Source: Deinococcus seoulensis
Lineage (GTDB): Bacteria > Deinococcota > Deinococci > Deinococcales > Deinococcaceae
DNA length: 22,182 nt
Assembly: GCF_014648115.1 (NCBI RefSeq)
Contig: NZ_BMQM01000049.1
Location: 1 to 22,182 of the forward strand
Direction: 5' to 3'
In this document: positions 16,320-22,182 of the stretch, piece after piece
Position numbering within the stretch: position 1 is the first letter of the stretch
Layout: the number at the start of each line of letters is the position of its first letter
Notes under the pieces: model-generated
Database searches by the model: none
Seen by the model: only the letters and a program-made list of their open reading frames with translations
What the model was told of the DNA's origin: nothing
Made by a program: the position numbers and the translations under genes

Positions 16320-16367
16320 GTGACCAACGAACAGTTCTGCTCCTGCCGACTGGCGGTGTCCCGGTGA
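16320..16367 (+). CDS. 15-residue leaderless upstream ORF (putative leader peptide)
   Basis: A GTG at 16320 opens a 15-codon frame encoding (M)TNEQFCSCRLAVSR, ending in TGA at 16365-16367. The TGA overlaps the GTG start of the next gene (GTGA). It starts seven bases after a -10 box, so it would be read from the very 5' end of the mRNA. The next gene has no clear Shine-Dalgarno box and could depend on coupling to this ORF. The product has two cysteines in a C-x-C arrangement and no known family. It is too short to be supported by homology, so the evidence is positional only. Confidence 0.45.
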   Translation: MTNEQFCSCRLAVSR

Positions 16368-16888
16368 CGTCCGCCGAGCGCGCCGCGATCCTGGCGGCCC
16401 TGAACGGCCCGCACGTGAGTGCCCCCACCCGCGAGGCGCTGCTGGCGCGGCTGGACGCCCGCTACGAACGCCGGTACTTCACGGAGGCCGATTTTCGCGT
16501 GCTGCGCGCGGCGGCCGTGAGACTGGTCCCGCACGACCCGGACGAACTGGACCTGACCGGACTGGTGGACGACCGCCTGCACGCGGGCCGCACGGACGGG
16601 TGGCGGTACGCGGCGGCGCCGCCGGACGGCGAGGCGTACCGGGCGCTGCTGGCCTCGCTGCCTGCGGACTTCGCGGCGCTGGACGACTGCGCGCAGGACG
16701 ACGCGCTGAGGGCCGCGCAGGGCGCGCACCCGCACGCGTTCGAGGACCTGCTGGCCGAACTGACCGAGGGGTTCATGGCGCACCCGCTGACCGCCTACCG
16801 CTTCGGGTACGCGGGGTTCATGGACGTGCCGGGCTGGCAGGTCGCGCCGGACGCCTTCGAGGAACGCGAGGTGACGTATGGCCCCTGA
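16364..16888 (+). CDS. gluconate 2-dehydrogenase subunit 3-like protein
   Basis: This is a 174-residue protein resembling the small subunit 3 of membrane-type gluconate/sugar dehydrogenases, which partners a GMC flavoprotein. The family shape is visible: FTEADFRVLRAAAVRLVPHDPDEL at about residues 43-66, a helical middle with FAALDDCAQDDALRAAQ, then FEDLLAELTEGFMAHPLTAYRFGYAGFMDVPGW. Canonical members usually carry a Tat or Sec signal; none is visible here, so this copy may be cytoplasmic. The GTG start at 16364 is chosen because the residues before it look non-coding and the upstream mini-ORF ends there. The gene overlaps the GMC gene by 11 bases, which supports a shared complex. Confidence 0.78.
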   Translation: MTSAERAAILAALNGPHVSAPTREALLARLDARYERRYFTEADFRVLRAAAVRLVPHDPDELDLTGLVDDRLHAGRTDGWRYAAAPPDGEAYRALLASLPADFAALDDCAQDDALRAAQGAHPHAFEDLLAELTEGFMAHPLTAYRFGYAGFMDVPGWQVAPDAFEEREVTYGP

Positions 16889-18455
16889 ACGCACCGGCCC
16901 CGTGAACGCCGCGCTGCCCGACCTGCGCGACCTGGACGTGCTGGTCATCGGGACCGGCGCGGGCGGCGCGCCGCTGCTGGCGCGGCTGGCCTCGGCGGGC
17001 CTGCGGGTCGCGGCGCTGGAGGCCGGCGTGCGCCACCCGCCGTCCGGGATCGCCACGGACGAGGTCGCGCAGGCGGGCCTGTTCTGGATGGACGAGCGCC
17101 TCTCGGCGGGCGGCGACCCGGTGGGATTCGGGCGCAACAACTCCGGGCGGGGCGTGGGCGGCAGCACCCTGCACTACACGGCGTACACGCCCCGCGCGCA
17201 CCCGGACGACTTCACGCTGCACTCGGACACCGGGCAGGGCGTGGACTGGCCGCTGACGTACGCGGACCTCGCGCCGTACTACGACGAGGTCGAGACGTTC
17301 ATCGGCGTGTCCGGCCCCGCCGAGTACCCCTGGGGCGGCGAGCGCAGCGGCCCGTACCCGCACCCGCCGCTGCCCGTGAACGGCGCGGGCCTCCTGATGG
17401 AGCGCGCCTGCGCCGAGGTCGGCATCCGCACGAGTCCCGCCGCGAACGCGGCGCTGAGCCGCCCGCAGGAGCAGGAAGGCTTCGGCCTGCGGCCCGCGTG
17501 CTCCAACCGGGGATTCTGTCAGGCGGGCTGCTCGACCGGCGCGAAGGCCAGCCTGGACGTGACGTTCCTGGCGCTGGCCGAGGCGCGCGGGGCCGTGATC
17601 GTGGACGGCGCGCAGGTCGTGGCCCTCCTGACCGAGGGTGGCCGCGTGACCGGCGCGCGTTTCGTGCGTGGCGGCCGCGAGGAGACCCTGCACGCGGGCA
17701 CGGTCGTCCTCGCGGCGGGCGCGGTCGAGACGCCCCGCCTGCTGCTGATGCAGGGCCTCGCCAACTCGTCCGGGCAGGTGGGCCGCAACTTCATGGCGCA
17801 CGTGGGCGTGCAGGTGTGGGGACTGGTCGACGAGGACCTGCGCCCGTACCGGGGCATTCCCGGCGGCCTGATCAGCGAGGACACCCACCGCATTCCCGGC
17901 GTGATCGGCGGGTACCTGTTGCAGTCGCTGGGCGTGATGCCCGTCACGTACGCCACGCAGTTCGCGCGCGGCACCGGCACCTGGGGCGCGGCGCTGACCG
18001 AGCACCTGCGGCAGTACCGGCACGTGGCGGGCATCAATGTGCTGGGCGACTGCCTGCCGTACGGGCACAACTACCTGGAACTCTCGGCCGAACCCGACGC
18101 GCGGGGCCTGCCGAAACCGCGCGTACACTTCACGTTCGGCGAGAACGAACGCCGCATGGCCGCGCACGCCGAGACGCTCATGCGGGACCTGTGGGCGCGC
18201 GCCGGGGCGCGGGACGTGTGGGCGCTGCCGCGCGCCGCGCACACCCTCGGCACGGCCCGCATGGGACACGACCCGCGCGGCAGCGTCGTGGACCCCTGGG
18301 GCCGCGCGCACGACACGCCGGGCCTGTGGATCTGCGACAACTCCACCTTCCCCAGCGCCCTGGCCGTGAACCCCGCCCTGACCCAGATGGCCCTGAGCCT
18401 GCGGACCGCCGACGCCCTCCTCTCCGACCTCCGACCCCAGCAGGTGACCGCATGA
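16878..18455 (+). CDS. GMC family oxidoreductase (sugar/polyol dehydrogenase flavoprotein)
   Basis: This is a 525-residue FAD-dependent enzyme of the glucose-methanol-choline family. The dinucleotide motif VIGTGAGGAPLLARL is at about residues 23-37, and GRGVGGSTLHYTAY at 90-103 is the second FAD signature. CSNRGFCQAGCSTGAKAS holds three cysteines (208, 214, 218), as in gluconate dehydrogenase large subunits. The C-terminal active site has His455 in AAHTLGTARMG and Asn498 in VNPALTQM. GAGGTG precedes the ATG, which lies inside the end of the subunit 3 gene. There is no Tat signal (RR-x-F) at the N terminus. The usual third partner, a cytochrome c subunit, is not in the window. The likely substrate is an aldose, aldonate or polyol; it cannot be named from sequence. 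Confidence 0.92.
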   Translation: MAPERTGPVNAALPDLRDLDVLVIGTGAGGAPLLARLASAGLRVAALEAGVRHPPSGIATDEVAQAGLFWMDERLSAGGDPVGFGRNNSGRGVGGSTLHYTAYTPRAHPDDFTLHSDTGQGVDWPLTYADLAPYYDEVETFIGVSGPAEYPWGGERSGPYPHPPLPVNGAGLLMERACAEVGIRTSPAANAALSRPQEQEGFGLRPACSNRGFCQAGCSTGAKASLDVTFLALAEARGAVIVDGAQVVALLTEGGRVTGARFVRGGREETLHAGTVVLAAGAVETPRLLLMQGLANSSGQVGRNFMAHVGVQVWGLVDEDLRPYRGIPGGLISEDTHRIPGVIGGYLLQSLGVMPVTYATQFARGTGTWGAALTEHLRQYRHVAGINVLGDCLPYGHNYLELSAEPDARGLPKPRVHFTFGENERRMAAHAETLMRDLWARAGARDVWALPRAAHTLGTARMGHDPRGSVVDPWGRAHDTPGLWICDNSTFPSALAVNPALTQMALSLRTADALLSDLRPQQVTA

Positions 18456-19588
18456 CCGACCAGACACCCACCAACGACTCCGCCCCCGCCGAGACTCAGA
18501 GCGTCCCGCAACCCGCCGCCCGGCAGGTCGGGTACGCCGTCATCGGCCTGGGTGAACTGACCCTGGAAGAACTGCTGCCCGCCTGGGCGGTCGGGAAACG
18601 CTCGCGGCTGGCGGCGGTCGTCAGTGACGATCACGACAAGGCCCTGCGCGCCGCCCGCGCCTACGGGCTGACCGAGGCGGACGCCTACTCGTACGACACC
18701 TTCGAGGAACTCCAGTCCCGCCCGGACGTGCAGGCCGTGTACATCGTGCTGCCCAACAGCCTGCACCGCGAGTACACCGAACGCGCCGCGCGGATCGGCA
18801 AGCACGTGCTGTGCGAGAAACCCCTGGCGGGCAGCGTCGAGGACGCAGGGGCGATGGTCGCCGCCTGCCGGGACGCGGGCGTGAAACTCATGACCGCGTA
18901 CCGCTGCCAGTACACGCCGCTGCACTGGCGCGCCCGTGACCTCGTGCAGGGCGGCGACCTGGGCAGCGTGAAACTGATTCACTCGGTGAACGTGCAGGTC
19001 GAACCCGCTGGCGGGTGGCGCCTCAAGCGTGAACTGGCGGGCGGCGGCAGCCTGCTGGACGTGGGCCTGTACTGCCTGAACACCATCCGCTTCCTGCTGG
19101 GCACCGAACCCACCTCACTGTGGGCGCAGACGCACAGCACGCCCGGCGACCCCCGCTTCGGCGAGGTCGAGGAGAGCGTCACCTGGGTCATGACCTTCCC
19201 CGGCGGCGTGACCGCGCAGTGCTCCTGCTCGTACGGCGCGGCGCACACCCGGACCCTCGACGTGTACGGCAGCGAGGGCCGCCTGCAACTCGACCCGGCC
19301 TTCGACTACACCAACCTGAACCTGCGCGTGCACACGCCAGAGGCCATCACCGAGCACCGCCTGAAGGAAACCGATCAGTTCGCGCTGGAAATCGATCACT
19401 TCTCGGCCTGCATTCAGGAGGGCCGCGAGCCGTTCACGCCCGGCGAGGAAGGCCTGCAGGACCAGCGCCTGATGGACGCCATCTACCGCAGCGCCCGCAC
19501 CGGGCAGCCCGTCACGCTGGACCCCGTGCCCGGCACCGACGCCTTCCGTGGACCGCTGCCCGCCCGCACACCGGACGCGCGTGACTGA
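18452..19588 (+). CDS. Gfo/Idh/MocA family oxidoreductase
   Basis: This is a 378-residue NAD(P)-dependent sugar or cyclitol dehydrogenase. After a polar leader of about 25 residues, the Rossmann fold starts at YAVIGLGELTLEELLPA. The usual GxGxxA is changed to GLGELT. The family motif CEKPLA is at 121-126, and the catalytic-region motif is GGGSLLDVGLYCLNTIRFLLG. This region usually has a D-x-x-x-H arrangement; here the His position reads Cys or Tyr, as in glucose-fructose oxidoreductase-like members. ATGA overlaps the GMC stop by 4 bases, so the two are coupled. It shares an operon with the GMC dehydrogenase, suggesting two oxidation steps on one substrate (inference). Confidence 0.9.
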   Translation: MTDQTPTNDSAPAETQSVPQPAARQVGYAVIGLGELTLEELLPAWAVGKRSRLAAVVSDDHDKALRAARAYGLTEADAYSYDTFEELQSRPDVQAVYIVLPNSLHREYTERAARIGKHVLCEKPLAGSVEDAGAMVAACRDAGVKLMTAYRCQYTPLHWRARDLVQGGDLGSVKLIHSVNVQVEPAGGWRLKRELAGGGSLLDVGLYCLNTIRFLLGTEPTSLWAQTHSTPGDPRFGEVEESVTWVMTFPGGVTAQCSCSYGAAHTRTLDVYGSEGRLQLDPAFDYTNLNLRVHTPEAITEHRLKETDQFALEIDHFSACIQEGREPFTPGEEGLQDQRLMDAIYRSARTGQPVTLDPVPGTDAFRGPLPARTPDARD

Positions 19589-20315
19589 CGCGCCGCCGCC
19601 CCACGCGAACGGTAACACGGTCCTGCTGCACGGATTCGGCACGTCCGGCCACCTCTGGCGGACCGTGCGCGAATCCCTGAGCGGCGCGCACGCCCCGGAC
19701 CTGATGGGCTTCGGCACGCAGGCCAGCGCCGGGCGGGCCGACCAGGGCACCGCCGACATGGGCGAGGCCCTGCTGCCGCTGCTGCGCTCCCTGCACGCGG
19801 CGCGTGGGCCTGTCACGCTGGCCGGGCACTCCATGGGCGGCAAGGTCGCCATGTGGGTGGCCGCCACGCGCCCGGACCTCGTGCGGCGACTCGTGCTGAT
19901 CGCCCCGTCCCCGCCCACACCGGAACCCATGAGCGACGAAGACCGCGCCGCCCTGCGCGCCGCACACGGCGACCGCGCCGCCCTGACCCGCCAGTACCGC
20001 ACCATCACCCGCCAACCCCTGTCGGAAACGGACTTCAGGCAACTCGTCCACGATGGCCTATGCGCCAGCCCCGCCGCCTGGACCGCCTGGACGGACCACG
20101 GCAGCCGCGAGGACATCACCGCCCGGCTGGTCGGACTGCGCGCGCCCGTGACCGTCCTGTACTCCGCTGATGACCCTGCCATCGCCGCCGACACCATTCG
20201 CCGCGAAGTGCTGGGCCGCCTGCCCGGCGCGCAGGCTCACGAGGTGCGCGGCAGCGGCCACCTGCTGCCCCTCGAACAACCCGCTGAGGTCGTGGCCGCG
20301 CTGCTTGACGTGTGA
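19581..20315 (+). CDS. alpha/beta hydrolase
   Basis: This is a 244-residue single-domain hydrolase. The oxyanion-hole loop is LLHGFGTSGHLW at 15-26. The nucleophile elbow is AGHSMGG with Ser84. The acid is probably Asp197 or Asp198 in YSADDPAI, and the base is His227 in GSGHLLPLEQP. There is no signal peptide. The GTG start at 19581 overlaps the MocA gene by 8 bases, which places it last in the dehydrogenase operon. A lactonase or ester-hydrolase role following sugar oxidation would suit the context, but the substrate is unknown. A putative terminator follows about 105 bases downstream. Confidence 0.88.
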   Translation: MTDAPPPHANGNTVLLHGFGTSGHLWRTVRESLSGAHAPDLMGFGTQASAGRADQGTADMGEALLPLLRSLHAARGPVTLAGHSMGGKVAMWVAATRPDLVRRLVLIAPSPPTPEPMSDEDRAALRAAHGDRAALTRQYRTITRQPLSETDFRQLVHDGLCASPAAWTAWTDHGSREDITARLVGLRAPVTVLYSADDPAIAADTIRREVLGRLPGAQAHEVRGSGHLLPLEQPAEVVAALLDV

Positions 20316-20418
20316 AGCGGACCTTTCCCGTTTCCCGACCGGTGCCCGGTGGGGTTGGCCTTCAGCCTGTTGCGTGCTTTTGCAGAGGCTGTCTCAGCCG
20401 GTCTTCATGCGGGGCGGT

Positions 20419-20438
20419 GGGGCGTTGAGCGCCCCTTT
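20419..20438 (+). terminator. possible terminator of the dehydrogenase operon
   Basis: GGGGCG-ttgag-CGCCCC forms a 6-bp GC-only stem followed by TTT. It lies between the hydrolase stop and the DUF1440 start, the only clear hairpin with a T run in that gap. The T run is short, so efficiency may be limited. Confidence 0.45.
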
Positions 20439-20468
20439 ACACGTTCCGCCCGCCCGGCGCGCCGCTTC

Positions 20469-20474
20469 TATGCT
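20469..20474 (+). promoter_or_regulatory. -10 box of the DUF1440 gene (leaderless)
   Basis: TATGCT ends six bases before the ATG at 20481 and there is no good Shine-Dalgarno box. This matches the leaderless pattern seen before the LacI-family gene and the mini-ORF. A candidate -35 (TTCCGC, 20444-20449) is weak and its spacing of 19 is long. Confidence 0.5.
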
Positions 20475-20480
20475 TGTGGA

Positions 20481-21038
20481 ATGAAGCGTTCTGCGATCCG
20501 TTCCCACTCGACTCTTGAGGCTGCGCTGATCGGCGCGGTCGCCGGGCTGGCCGGTGCGTGGGTGAAGGCGCAGGCCGAGCCGCCCCTGCAGAAGCTGACC
20601 GAGGCGTACTTTCCACCCACGCCCGCGCAGAAGAAGATGACGGGCGCCGACCCGATCGGCCGTCAGGATCACATGCCGCCTGCCGAGATGATCCAGGCGG
20701 CCGCCGACGCCACCGATCACGACATCACCAAGAAGCAGAAACTGGCCGCGCAGCAGGTCGTGCACTACGCGATGGGCGCGGCCCTGGGCGCCGCTTACGG
20801 CGTACTGGCCGCGCGCGACGGACGCGCGGCGCGCGGTCTGGGCGTTCCGGCCGGGGCGGTCATGTACGGACTGACGCACGCCACGGCCGTCCCTGCCACC
20901 GGCTTCCAGGCGTGGCCGTGGCAGTTGCCGCTGGCGGCGGTGCTGTGGGAGGCCGGGTCGCACCTGGCGTTCGGGGCGACCACCGAGGTGACCCGCCGGG
21001 GCCTGAGCACCGCGCTGGACCGCGCCCGCCGGGGCTGA
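20481..21038 (+). CDS. DUF1440 family membrane protein (YagU-like)
   Basis: This is a 185-residue protein of the DUF1440 family. Hydrophobic segments are visible at LEAALIGAVAGLAGAWVKA (about 12-30), VVHYAMGAALGAAYGVLAA, GVPAGAVMYGLTHATAVPA and LPLAAVLWEAGSHLAFGA. A polar region between the first two contains PPTPAQKKMTGADPIG. E. coli YagU is an inner-membrane protein linked to acid resistance; no mechanism is known and none is claimed here. The frame continues upstream to 20349, but the ATG at 20481 fits the leaderless -10 and the protein start. It stands alone, separated from the previous operon by 165 bases. Its stop codon is directly followed by repeat copy B. Confidence 0.82.
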   Translation: MKRSAIRSHSTLEAALIGAVAGLAGAWVKAQAEPPLQKLTEAYFPPTPAQKKMTGADPIGRQDHMPPAEMIQAAADATDHDITKKQKLAAQQVVHYAMGAALGAAYGVLAARDGRAARGLGVPAGAVMYGLTHATAVPATGFQAWPWQLPLAAVLWEAGSHLAFGATTEVTRRGLSTALDRARRG

Positions 21039-21139
21039 TCCGGACTCCGATTGAATGGGCTGCAAAGACCATTGGGTCCGAGCGGATGCGAGTAGGAGCA
21101 GGACGAGTTCCGGACGTGGAGTTGGCAATCCGGAGTCAT
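21039..21139 (+). repeat. small dispersed repeat, copy B
   Basis: The element starts CCGGACTCCGATTGAATGGG one base after the DUF1440 stop and runs through GGATGCGAGTAGGAG to GGCAATCCGGAGTC. The ends are inverted: GACTCCGATTG (21043-21053) against CAATCCGGAGTC (21126-21137), with one extra base. It shares most blocks with copy A and is about 100 bases long. No coding capacity is visible. Confidence 0.82.
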
Positions 21140-21164
21140 CCCGTGTAATACGGACTCCGATTAA

Positions 21165-21948
21165 ATGGGCTATCATTGTTGCATCAAACAGACACCTTTG
21201 ACCGCTCCTCTCGCGCATGACGCTGACACCTTCTGGCATCTCTACCGGGCCAGTACCTGTGCCGTCGAACGACGCAGAGCCCAACTCTTCGCACTCCTCG
21301 CAGAAGGACGCCCCGTACCAGAGATCCTTCAGGTGACCCGGTACAACCGGGTCACCGTCTACGGACTGGTCAAGCGCTACCGCGAACAGGGGCTCGCTGG
21401 CCTCCGTGACGCGCGCCACGCCAATCAGGGCGCCCCCCGCCTCCTGACCGCCGAGCAACAACAGACCCTGGCCGCCCGACTGCACGCCGACTTCGAGCAG
21501 GGCATCGTCTGGTCCGGTAAAGACGTTCAAGACTGGCTTCAGCAGCAGTACGGAATGTCCGTCCATCTCGGGCGCACCTATGAATTCCTGCGGGCGGCTG
21601 GCTTCACTCCTCAACGGCCTCGACCCCGGCACGTTGGCGGCGATGAGGCCGCAAAGGAAGCGTTCAACTCAAAGTCCTGACCGAGACGCCCCGCCTGGTT
21701 GCATCGGCCGACGGGCATCCTGAGGGCATTCAGACCGTGACGTTGCCGCCGTATTCGCCGGAATTGCAGCCAGCGGAACGGCTCTGGGAGTTGACGGATG
21801 TACCGATTGCGAATAGAGCATCCAGGAGGTGGAGGCAGCCCTTTCGGAACGCTGCGTCTGGTTGGAAGCTCAACCTGATCTGGTCACTCGTCACACGCTC
21901 TTCTACTGGTGGCCTTTGTCAGCTAAGTACACTGCGTTTATCTTTTAG
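21165..21948 (+). pseudogene. IS630-family transposase, degenerate
   Basis: Three frame segments together read as an IS630 transposase. The N-terminal part (to about 21675) has the family's helix-turn-helix region: RRRAQLFALLAEGRPVPEIL, then NRVTVYGLVKRYREQGLAGL, and GRTYEFLRAAGFTPQRPRPR. Frame then shifts, and LKVLTET runs straight into PRLVASADGHPEG and the DDE-end block LPPYSPELQPAERLW. A second shift near 21800-21817 leads to QEVEAALSERCVWLEAQPDL and LVTRHTLFYWWPLS, ending at TAG 21946-21948. The central catalytic part, with the first two acidic residues, is missing (roughly 100-130 residues by family length). The gene cannot make an active enzyme. The first ATG, at 21165, lies within the repeat end, so the original start is uncertain. 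Confidence 0.85.
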
Positions 21949-22049
21949 ATAAACCGCGCGGAGCGCGTAGCAGAAGAAGTACGTTGAAGCGGGAATGGAG
22001 AGATTCCGGCGCTTTCCCGGAATCTCGCAATGGTAGCTTCAACGTACTT
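21936..22049 (+). repeat. cluster of palindromes, including a 73-nt imperfect hairpin
   Basis: The first is GTTTATC-tttta-GATAAAC at 21936-21954, followed by CGCGC-gga-GCGCG. The main hairpin has outer arms AAGTACGTTGAAGC (21977-21990) and GCTTCAACGTACTT (22036-22049), a perfect 14 bp. An inner 9-bp stem is AGATTCCGG (22001-22009) with CCGGAATCT (22017-22025). The two are separated by a symmetric 10/10 internal loop that carries AATGG on both sides. It lies between the transposase remnant and the right inverted repeat. It could be a MITE, an IS end structure or a structured RNA. Confidence 0.75.
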
Positions 22050-22182
22050 AATTAATCGGATTCCGTGTCATCAATGGTGCGGACACATTGCAAGAGGGGC
22101 AAAGAAGAGGTCTCCTATCTGACCGCCTGACAGATTTTATGAGATGAAGTGAAAACTGACGTGCCAGCCGTTCTTGAGTGCT
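22048..22182 (-). CDS. possible C-terminal fragment of an ORF entering from the right edge
   Basis: The minus strand is open from the window edge to TAA at 22050-22048, 44 codons. It reads, in part, LARQFSLHLIKSVRRSDRR and PLLCPSCNVSAPL. A C-x-x-C pair is present, but no family is recognised. The last residues are encoded by the right inverted repeat, so the true end of any gene may have been altered by insertion. This could equally be non-coding remnant DNA. Confidence 0.2.
   Translation of the reverse strand, partial: STQERLARQFSLHLIKSVRRSDRRPLLCPSCNVSAPLMTRNPIN

Larger units (their letters stand above)
21148..22070. mobile_element. IS630-remnant unit bounded by inverted repeats (repeat copy C as left end)
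   Basis: The left end ACGGACTCCGATTAA (21150-21164) and the right end TTAATCGGATTCCGT (22052-22066) are inverted with 14 of 15 bases matching. The enclosed 0.9 kb carries a decayed IS630-family transposase and a cluster of hairpins, and is visibly lower in GC than the rest of the window. The left end is also the same sequence that starts small repeats A and B. Whether these are the true IS ends, or a repeat element split by the IS, cannot be settled here. No clean TA target duplication is visible. Confidence 0.55.

Noticed and set aside
21039..21168. A possible CRISPR array from the closely spaced repeats B and C
   Set aside because: The copies differ in length and internal sequence, spacing is not regular, and no cas genes are present.

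Overview
The window is very GC-rich chromosomal DNA that fits the genus Deinococcus. The 5S rRNA closely matches the Deinococcus 5S as I remember it. Several genes show leaderless signatures: a TANNNT -10 box ending 6-7 bases before an ATG or GTG. GTG starts and 1-11 base gene overlaps are common. The genus is inferred from these features, not from a search.

Layout. (1) 1-309: the last bases of a 23S rRNA, a structured spacer, a complete 5S rRNA and an intrinsic terminator. (2) 308-1588 (-): a DUF4139 protein, tail to tail with the 5S gene. (3) 1830-4452: a divergent pair of acetyl-CoA condensing enzymes. One is a DRE-TIM protein that looks like Re-type citrate synthase (-). The other is a Si-type citrate synthase fold with an N-terminal helix-turn-helix (+). 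A 7-2-7 inverted repeat lies between them. (4) 4662-16031: a beta-mannan/manno-oligosaccharide utilisation locus. Going left from a central LacI-family repressor gene are a beta-mannosidase (GH2) and an intracellular GH5 enzyme. Going right are an ABC solute-binding protein, two permeases, a secreted DUF5060/TIM-barrel glycoside hydrolase and a cytoplasmic SGNH acetylesterase. Both arms have a TTGACA-N17-TACRCT promoter followed by the same 11-bp palindrome GTTTAGTAAAC, which is the likely LacI operator. No transporter ATPase is encoded here. (5) 16320-20315: an overlapping operon of a 15-codon leaderless ORF, a gluconate 2-dehydrogenase subunit 3-like protein, a GMC oxidoreductase, a Gfo/Idh/MocA oxidoreductase and an alpha/beta hydrolase. 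(6) 20481-21038: a DUF1440 membrane protein. (7) 21039-22182: a mobile-element zone of lower GC, with a decayed IS630-family transposase, strong palindromes, and inverted termini shared with small dispersed repeats elsewhere in the window.

How the genes fit together. The secreted hydrolase would cut mannan, and the SBP and permeases would import the (possibly acetylated) oligosaccharides. The esterase, GH5 enzyme and beta-mannosidase would then reduce them to mannose in the cytoplasm, under LacI control. The GMC/MocA operon probably oxidises a sugar or polyol; its substrate cannot be read from the sequence.

The most unusual features are the divergent Re-like and HTH-Si-like citrate synthase pair, the matched LacI promoter-operators with an odd-length palindrome, the coupled leaderless mini-ORF before the dehydrogenase operon, and the family of small repeats whose ends match the inverted repeats around the IS630 remnant.
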